Of a stretch of DNA of 64,000 bases, positions 56,809-64,000 are shown one piece after another. Positions within the stretch are counted from its first letter, which is position 1; each line of letters begins with the position of its first letter. Source of the DNA: Pectinophora gossypiella. Taxonomy: Eukaryota > Arthropoda > Insecta > Lepidoptera > Gelechiidae. Location: assembly GCF_024362695.1 (NCBI RefSeq), contig NW_026063270.1, forward strand, positions 186,001-250,000. Reading direction: 5' to 3'. The position numbers and the translations under genes were made by a program. The notes under the pieces are model-generated. The model searched no databases and was not told the origin of the DNA. It worked only from the letters and a program-made list of their open reading frames with translations.

Positions 56809-59800
56809 TGTAACGCACCCCCCCTTACATAAATACTATATAAATAAATCCCACACACTCAATCCACGACTAAACAACCAGGATTCGACCCTGGGTTATA
56901 GTCAAACTAAGTGATTAAATTGGCCATTATTATTGTTGTGATCGTCTAGTATAAAGGTAGGACCTTATGTTGTGTTTTGTAGTAACTCAAATTCTTTTAT
57001 ATGAAGGTAGCTGAGTCAGATATGAATGCATGTTATTGAGGGCATGTGAATAAAGAATAATACTAACTTAATATACTACATATATACTTAATAACAATAC
57101 AAATAGGTTATAATTGTGTCACTAGGGTACATAAGAAAGTCAAAGAATTATCTCAGTAATAAGGCAATGGAATGTAAGATATTATAAATATTTATAGTTT
57201 AAAAAAAACAGTTAAGTCAACGCCAAGCAACCCTAAACTTAATGACACTGATTAAAGCTTATAATTAAACAAATTAAACAAGAGAGACTTACAAGAAGGT
57301 AAGAAATAAATTAGTTATTTAAAATATGTTTAGGAATTTGGTTTTATTATTGTAAAAGATCTAGGAACACAGGAAAAGGATTAGAATACCATACCAACAA
57401 TGTAATAGTATAGGGTGCCGTTTCGAGCCCCGACCACGCTCACCGGCGAATGAGGCCCTACCCTGATTTAGGCCCCTCTCCGAAAGAAACATATAGGTTT
57501 TTTATGGAATGATAAGCACATAAAATATGTGACATATCAGGAGCATTAGGTAAATAGTTGGTAGGTAAAGGGAAGAGCTTCCCAACACCAATTTCACATA
57601 TGTAATAAAATTATTTAAGTCAGACAGATTTACATCCAATCTAACAACACAACTCATTGTGATGCATAGTTAGCACCATAGCCATGGCGCAAAAAAAGTA
57701 AGTATGTGAGCGACTTAGCAACCGGAAGCCAATGTGCAGCTACTCATCACTGTCCTCCCCCCAATACACCACAGTGCAAGAGGATCAACAGAAGCAGTGA
57801 CTACCGAACTGGATTGACCCCAAATATACTAAGCAAAAGGTCCCTAACAAAACGAATGAGCGACTTAGCAACCGAAGGCAATACGCAGCTACTCATCACT
57901 GTCCTCCCCCCAATACACCACAGTGCAAGAGGATCAACAGAAGCAGAGACTACCGAACTGGATTGACCCCGAGTATACTAAGCAAAAATGTCCCTAACGT
58001 CCCTACTATGGCTTCAGCGGCATTGCAATAACACCAGCCATAGGAATAAGTATGAGTGTGAGATGGATGGTCATGAATATGACACCAACCATGAATCACA
58101 AGAATATATGCAGTCAAACTGGATGTAATTGTTATGCATAAATGCATTATTGCAATAAAATTGCATGTTAGTAAGCAAACAAGTTGCATAGTGAAATCAG
58201 GCCAGGTAAACCCCTGGACAAGGTATAGGTTGTAAAGTTAGGTATGTCACAAACTAGCAACAGTGACATTAAGGTATTATTAGGTAGATGAATAGTAAAA
58301 TAACACAAATAAATTGTGTTGAATTGGTTTGTATATCAGTGTAATCAAGCCAGGCAGGCCCAGACAATACAGTAAGTATATAGAAGTCATGTTAAGTCAC
58401 ATAGGTGAAATAACAACACAGATTCAAAATATATAAATTTATTCAAAAGCCATTATCAATACCATTACCTTCATCTCATGGTATCCAGACTTTTATAATT
58501 CAATTCAAATTAGTAATTAATTGTATTATTTACATGGCTTAATAAGCCACAATGAGCTGATAGGTCCAGAGTGGGTCATAATAAATTTACATTATAACAC
58601 AAGAGGACAAAGTTGACCCATACCATACAATACTACTACTGATTATATGGCATCGGCTAGAGTCTTCATACTCGAAAGCATCGCCACGCACAACCGCTCA
58701 TCAGGAGGAGGCAATCCAACCTGACTATCCAAGTCGCAGCGCTGGCTCGATACTGATTATCTAGCTTCCTCTCATATTGGCGGATGGTCATCCTGTCCCA
58801 ATATCAGAAAGAAGGTCATGGATAATAATATCTCACCGCACCACTCCTGTAGATAGCTGTATCTCCCAAAGCACCACTATAGAACAATCCAGAACCATGT
58901 TACAGTGGTAACAACAACTGTTCCTACAATTATTCTACATTGACACAGTGAGGTAGCAGGCCGTAAACCATAAAGGTTCACCCTGTGTAACTTCAGATTG
59001 GTTTTCGAATAGAATCCTCAGAGGAATTCTAACTACAATAAAACACAGCAAGATTACAATCCAACCTGGACCAACAGTCTAGGTTCATAATATAAGGTAA
59101 AATCTAAATCCATGAGGTTACCTCTAAAACAAGGATACCTCATTCTGCATACTGATCTCCCCATCTCCAAGCAATAATTATATTACCTCGAAATGTGGAT
59201 CCCAACACACAGAACTACAAGCAGAACATTCTTGTCCAGTCTATGCGGCAATATGTACAATTTTCATTGTAAACATTGACACACAGTCCAAACATAACCA
59301 ATAAGAAAAATAAAGTCCAGTCAGAATATCGCAAGCAGTCATTCCCTACACGTCAGTAAAGTGTCAGTCAAAAAGTTAAATAGATAAACATACATAAACT
59401 ACATATAATAACATAAATAATAACAAAACACAAACAAAGGTAAACAATCACAAGCAGCACATGGTCCCTACGTTCGCAAGCTTCCCTACACACTTTTGAC
59501 ACATCCTACTCCTATCGGGCCCTATCTTTAGCGTAAAATTGTACCTGTCGTCTGAGATCTGATGATCTCAGACCTGTTTCCAACGATGCCTGAAAGAAAA
59601 GGTAATTAGTACACCACACTTCCTAGTTTAAACCTATCAAGGTCCCTACAGCGCACTCCGCGGACTTTTGTCGGACAAAACCTACAAATTTCACGTAATC
59701 TACGCACGGAAGCTAATTCTAATCCCTATTCTAACGCGGTAGAAGATCAGCTACACCACGGGAGGTTCGAATAGCTGATTAAAGAGCAAATTTACATATT

Positions 59801-62800
59801 TTGACAAAATAATAATCGCGCACTGTAATCCTGAGCTACGGAGCTCTAAAAGTCGCGACAGCTGGTAATCCAGCAGAACGGATCCCTAACAACTTACAGA
59901 ATAGCTAGTCCGACTTGAAATCCCTAAACCGGCAGCACCTCCTGCTGTTCTTGCTCCGAGCGAAGTTTTCCCAAAAAATCGTGCAAAACCCCTTTTATAC
60001 CCGTTATGCTCCCTCTCATCTATCAGGCAATCGCGATATTGCTACCACTAGCGCCTCAAAAACATCCAAATGACATTTACCCGACATTGACAATCGAGGT
60101 ATTTATTGAAAATCTCATACTTCCTATTGACATAAAAATATTCATTTAATTTTATTTTTATTCTTAAGTAGACTATAATACTAATGATGTTATTTATTTA
60201 ATCAAATTCTATTTAATTTATCAAATCAGAACTGCAGAATTTTAGATAAAAAATATATCCAATTTGTAGAATTTCTAAAAAGCCAAACACTTGCTCGACC
60301 ATTTGCCTGACGTTTCTCGCACACATCTGCAATTTACATAATCTACACAAACCAAGCTCCTCAACCTTATTGGCTGTTTCTCTGTGTACGCGAAAAGTGG
60401 CGTGACTTCTGGATTGTTCTATTTTAGGGTCTAAAACGCGTACAATACAACACCTTGTCAACAATCCAAAAACGGTTCCGTTTTTGGAGACAAAAACCAT
60501 GAATAATACCTAAATTCCTCTATATCTCTTAAACTGTGACAATTAGGTAGCTGAAACTTTCAAAAACAATGCATCTCCATTGCCGTCACAACTACAAATT
60601 CAAAGAAACACAATAAATCAAACATTTAAAAAGATCCCCCACTCTACAAACCCGATCCTCCAATGCATGTTTTGGCTTGTCATTAACAACGACAACATAC
60701 TAGCAATATAAAATTCACGATCAATTCACGTTCATGTTTTTGTTCACTAAATGTTCTTTCAATTGTAGGCACGGAACCCCTCAAAATAATGCGATTCACA
60801 CTTGGCATTATTTTAGTTTTACTTTTTTTTCCATGATTTTTTCAATTTTCGCGAATTACAGTTCTAAAAAATTAGAATAATATTTTAAACGATAGGTACG
60901 AACTTCGTATGCTTTATAAATCAATTTCAACAAGAAATACTACGTAATATAGCTATTATTTTCAATTTTGTAAAATATACCAGCTCAAAACTCTTCATTC
61001 ATATATTTTTACATCGACACCCTTTTGGTGCTTGCTACTCCCGCGAAAATTCAAACTATCCTAATGTCTATTTTTGTATTTTAAATAATTTTATTCCATA
61101 AATTCGTACATATTCTTTCAAAATAACATCCCTATCTCGAATCCTAATTAACAAACTCTAAAATTTCGTATACCTTTTTATAATCTATGTATTCCTGTGA
61201 CGTAAACTGAACATATCCTTCATTCATTCTCACAGTTAAACAAAACACTTGAATCAAGTAGTGTGGTTTGTATTGTTTGGACAATTAGTGTACCTTTTGT
61301 GTTAAATATAATTATGAAACCTTTCAGATCGTGTTTAATACGACTACAGAATAGTGGGAAACATAATGGAAGGAAGACAAAATAAGATGCAACGTACGGG
61401 TTTTAGCTACAATAATTAGTAAGATTGAAGACTTCTTGACGATGTTTATAATGTATCCTATAAAATATTCACTCGCCAGGTAAGAAATTAATAAATACCT
61501 TTTGTATTCGTTAAGTATTTTATAGAGAAATTCGTAGTGCAAAAAGTCACTGTTTCAACCATTTGTTCCAATTTTTCTTATGATAATTTCAACTATCAAA
61601 CAGCAATCAAGCAAAATTTTATTACTTAACTCCATGTGTGGGGAGATAGTTCTTATCAAGACTACAAGAATTATTTGAATCTGTTTAGGATTTATTGAGA
61701 TATTAACAGATGAAATTTTTCAAATATTCCTTAGATTCCTACACATGCTCAGTCACTAACAACCTTGTTTTATTGATGAGTAATATAATAATTAGTAAAT
61801 TACATACCTACCAGACATGAAATCAACCAATAGTTTCTGGACTGATAAATAAAATATAAAGTTATTAGCAAAACGGTTTCGGTTAAAACTGGCTTTCATG
61901 ATGAGATTTGATCTCCCTTCATATTGTTTTGAGAATAAGAATGAATCCTACTCCTATTGTACTTACATGTTTTTATTAGTTTATTAGAGTCCTGTGAATC
62001 ACAAATAATACCTGTAGAAACAATAAGCAAATGCAAGTCATTGTCTTAGTAGGTACTAGACAGTGGTTATGCTCACACATAGAATTTACCCCTAATTTCA
62101 GTTTGAATTACTTTCAGAATCGTCCAAAGATCCAGGAGGGACAGATATCTACTCCAAACCTGGAATCTGTTGCAGAATATTAAAGAAAATTATGGGAAAA
62201 CAAATTTGAATGACGGACAGATTTAGCAAGATGAAAGATTTAAGCCTACAAGCATGCTACTGTTTCTCACATCAAAGGTACATTGTTAATTATGAACATC
62301 AATAGTAAATAAAGCAGTTTTGGAGAAAAGTAGTATGTTTCATTAATAATACCCTGGTTGATTATTTTTATTGATAACGTACAGCTCCATCTATTGGCAA
62401 GCTATGGTACTACAATGACTTCTAGCTATCAAGCTGCCTAGAATTGAAGTCCTGCTTTTCACAAATGTCAGTCCTTTTCCCACTCCATCTATGTACGAGT
62501 AGACGCACTTATCCAAATCTATTCTCTAATAGATGGCGTTAAATTTATAAGTTAATAAAAATAGTTGGCTTATAAAAAACATTAGATTCAAATTAAGAAA
62601 TAAGTAGTTTCGTAATGGTATACATAAACATAAACAGCCTATATACGTCCCACTGCTGGGCACAGACATACATAATGGTATAATCACTAGAATATCATTA
62701 TCACTTCCATATTGGTTTGTAGATACATACATACATAAACTCACGCCCACCTCCCACCAGGGCAAGCAGAGACCACTGAATTCCATTTGTTTGTAGGTCT

Positions 62801-63093
62801 ATGAAATTATTAAGCCTAAAGGTGAAACAAAGCCTACATGTTTCTCAAAGTTCCAATTATGGTTTTTCCCTGTCTAAAGTCTTAAAATTAAAAGAATATT
62901 ATAATAATAAAAATATAAATTCAAAAAGATGAAAATAATAAATAAATGTCGAAAAAATATTTCACCTTTTAGTTACTGTTAAGTACTAACTTTTAGACAA
63001 ATATTTGAACACATTATTGATGTACATTAAAGTTTATTGAAAATAAACTAGATGACTCCAACCGCGACGATTATTGTGGTGCGTTCTGTTACA
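56809..63093 (-). repeat. Gypsy-2 5' LTR, 6,285 bp
   Basis: The upstream LTR in transcription sense, beginning TGTAACAGAACGC at 63093 and ending GCGTTACA at 56809. Its content is the same as that of the partner at 42057-48341, including the two-unit tandem repeat (57708-58002). Its TATA box at 59991-59999 would start the genomic RNA about 3.1 kb into the LTR. Confidence 0.9.
59991..59999 (-). promoter_or_regulatory. TATA box in the Gypsy-2 5' LTR
   Basis: TATAAAAGG on the minus strand, the probable core promoter of the element. Transcription would begin near 59965 and run through about 3.15 kb of R-U5 before the primer site. Confidence 0.55.
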
Positions 63094-63140
63094 TCAGTCA
63101 GTCAGTCAGTACATGGGTTTGTAGCTATATATAATATAAT
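63094..63140 (-). mobile_element. Tail of array element E8 beyond Gypsy-2
   Basis: TCAGTCAGTCAGTCAG, 'acatgggtttgtagctatat' and an AT linker: exactly the end missing from E8 at 42056. This fixes Gypsy-2 as an insertion in the (GTCA)n tract. Confidence 0.85.
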
Positions 63141-63142
63141 AA

Positions 63143-64000
63143 CTAGATTTCGCGTGGTTCGCTCGCAGCAAGCTGCTCGCGTGTCCGTATTAGTTCGAAG
63201 CTTTGTATGGCGGCCATTTTGTTTTTCCGCCATTGTTTTACCGCGATAGAATTTGACCAAGACTTAAATAGGTCTCGTGAAACCAAAAAAGTTCTAGGTG
63301 CTATAGTTTTGCCAGGTCGTAGAGTGACCCCTGATGCGGAGCAGTTTTCCAAGATGACGTTCCGATCACACCCCAATACATCATTTTTACCTCGTGAGAC
63401 ATTTTCTGGAAAACAAAAATTTGTATGGCGGCCATCTTGTTTTTCGGCCATTTTGTTTTTTTCACTGGCGATAAAATTTGACCAAGACTTTAATAGGCTT
63501 CACGAAAACAAAAAAGTTCCAGGTGCGATAGTTTCGCCAGGCTGTAGGGTGTCTCCCTGATGCGGAGCAGCTTTCGAAGATCGAGGCATTTTCGGGAAAA
63601 ACGAAAATTTCGTATGGCGGCCATCTTGTTTTTCCGCCATTTTGGTTTTTTTTCACCGGGGATTGAATTTGACCAAGATTTAAATAGGTTTCGTGAAAAA
63701 AATATTGCTCTAGGTTTTATAGTTTTGCCAGGCCGTAGGGTGTCTCCCTGATGCGGAGCAGTTTTTCAAGATCGAGCAGTATTGAAATACTCAACATGAC
63801 GATCCGATCACATCCCTATACATCATTTTTACCCTCGAGGCATTTTCAGGAAAAACGAAAATTTTGTATGGCGGCCATCTTGTTTTTCCGCCATTTTGTT
63901 TTTTTTTTCACCAGGGATTGGATTTGACCAAGAGTTAAATATGTTTCGCGAAAGAAAAATTGCTCCAGGTTTTATAGTTTTGCCAGGCCGTAGGGTGTCT
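63143..64000 (-). mobile_element. Array element E9, runs off the window
   Basis: It begins CTAGATTTCGCGTGGTTCGC and has at least three units before the window ends inside 'ccgtagggtgtct'. One unit near 63580 is shortened by a deletion that joins 'gaagatcgagg' to 'cattttcggg'. Confidence 0.8.

Larger units (their letters stand above)
42057..63093 (-). mobile_element. Gypsy-2: 21.0-kb LTR retrotransposon with 6,285-bp LTRs
   Basis: Two direct repeats of equal length, 42057-48341 and 56809-63093, each begin TGTAACGC and end GTTACA. They bracket an 8.47-kb interior with intact minus-strand gag and pol. I noticed three substitutions between the LTRs (43685/58437, 44773/59525, 46542/61294). TCAG flanks both sides (42053-42056 and 63094-63097), a 4-bp duplication within a (GTCA)n tract. 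Primer site, purine tract and frameshift signal are in place. The GPY/F-containing integrase at the end of pol places it in Gypsy (Metaviridae). No env-like ORF is seen. With both LTRs and both ORFs intact, the copy looks recently inserted and possibly competent. Confidence 0.93.

Overview
The window is nuclear DNA of an insect, most likely a moth or butterfly. It is AT-rich and has no operons. It carries tRNA-headed SINEs with the phrases common in Lepidoptera (a 'cccactgctgggcac' type head and an 'agaagaagaag' type tail), Helitrons ending in CTAG(T), a piggyBac gene and Gypsy retrotransposons. I could not identify the species. Almost everything recognisable is a mobile element or a repeat. 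The only host-like coding sequence is a rearranged BTB/pipsqueak-type regulator at the left end.

Layout. 0-9 kb: a duplicated, broken BTB + psq coding region on the minus strand, edged by a roughly 115-bp dispersed repeat; a SINE; a minus-strand ORF fragment with a cysteine-peptidase-like region and a basic region, probably from a Helentron or Helitron-type element; a non-autonomous Helitron (4682-7199) built from 134-bp tandem units. 9-18 kb: AT-rich intergenic DNA with a foldback element, a second copy of the same Helitron (11562-13945), a diverged direct duplication, a SINE and a short MITE with about 46-bp inverted repeats. 18.6-23.4 kb: a piggyBac transposase gene with eight upstream introns, broken in its last exon. 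23.9-24.7 kb: a 5'-truncated non-LTR reverse transcriptase.

24.7-64 kb: an array of Helitron-like repeats made of roughly 250-bp units, arranged head to tail and interrupted by two young LTR retrotransposons. Gypsy-1 (25766-31925) has 308-bp LTRs that differ at one base, yet its integrase carries a nonsense codon and a lost catalytic Asp. Gypsy-2 (42057-63093, 21.0 kb) has LTRs of 6,285 bp each. I saw only three differences between them. Its gag and pol are intact and are linked by a TTTAAAC slippery heptamer directly before the gag stop, with a 7-bp stem downstream. A tRNA-His primer site, a purine tract, TATA boxes and a leader with four evenly spaced TCAAGGTCA sites complete it.

The order of events can be read from the nesting. 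The repeat array is oldest. Gypsy-1 split one array element (TSD ATAG) and Gypsy-2 split another inside its (GTCA)n tract (TSD TCAG). Translations and alignments were made by eye; family assignments rest on motifs, not on searches.
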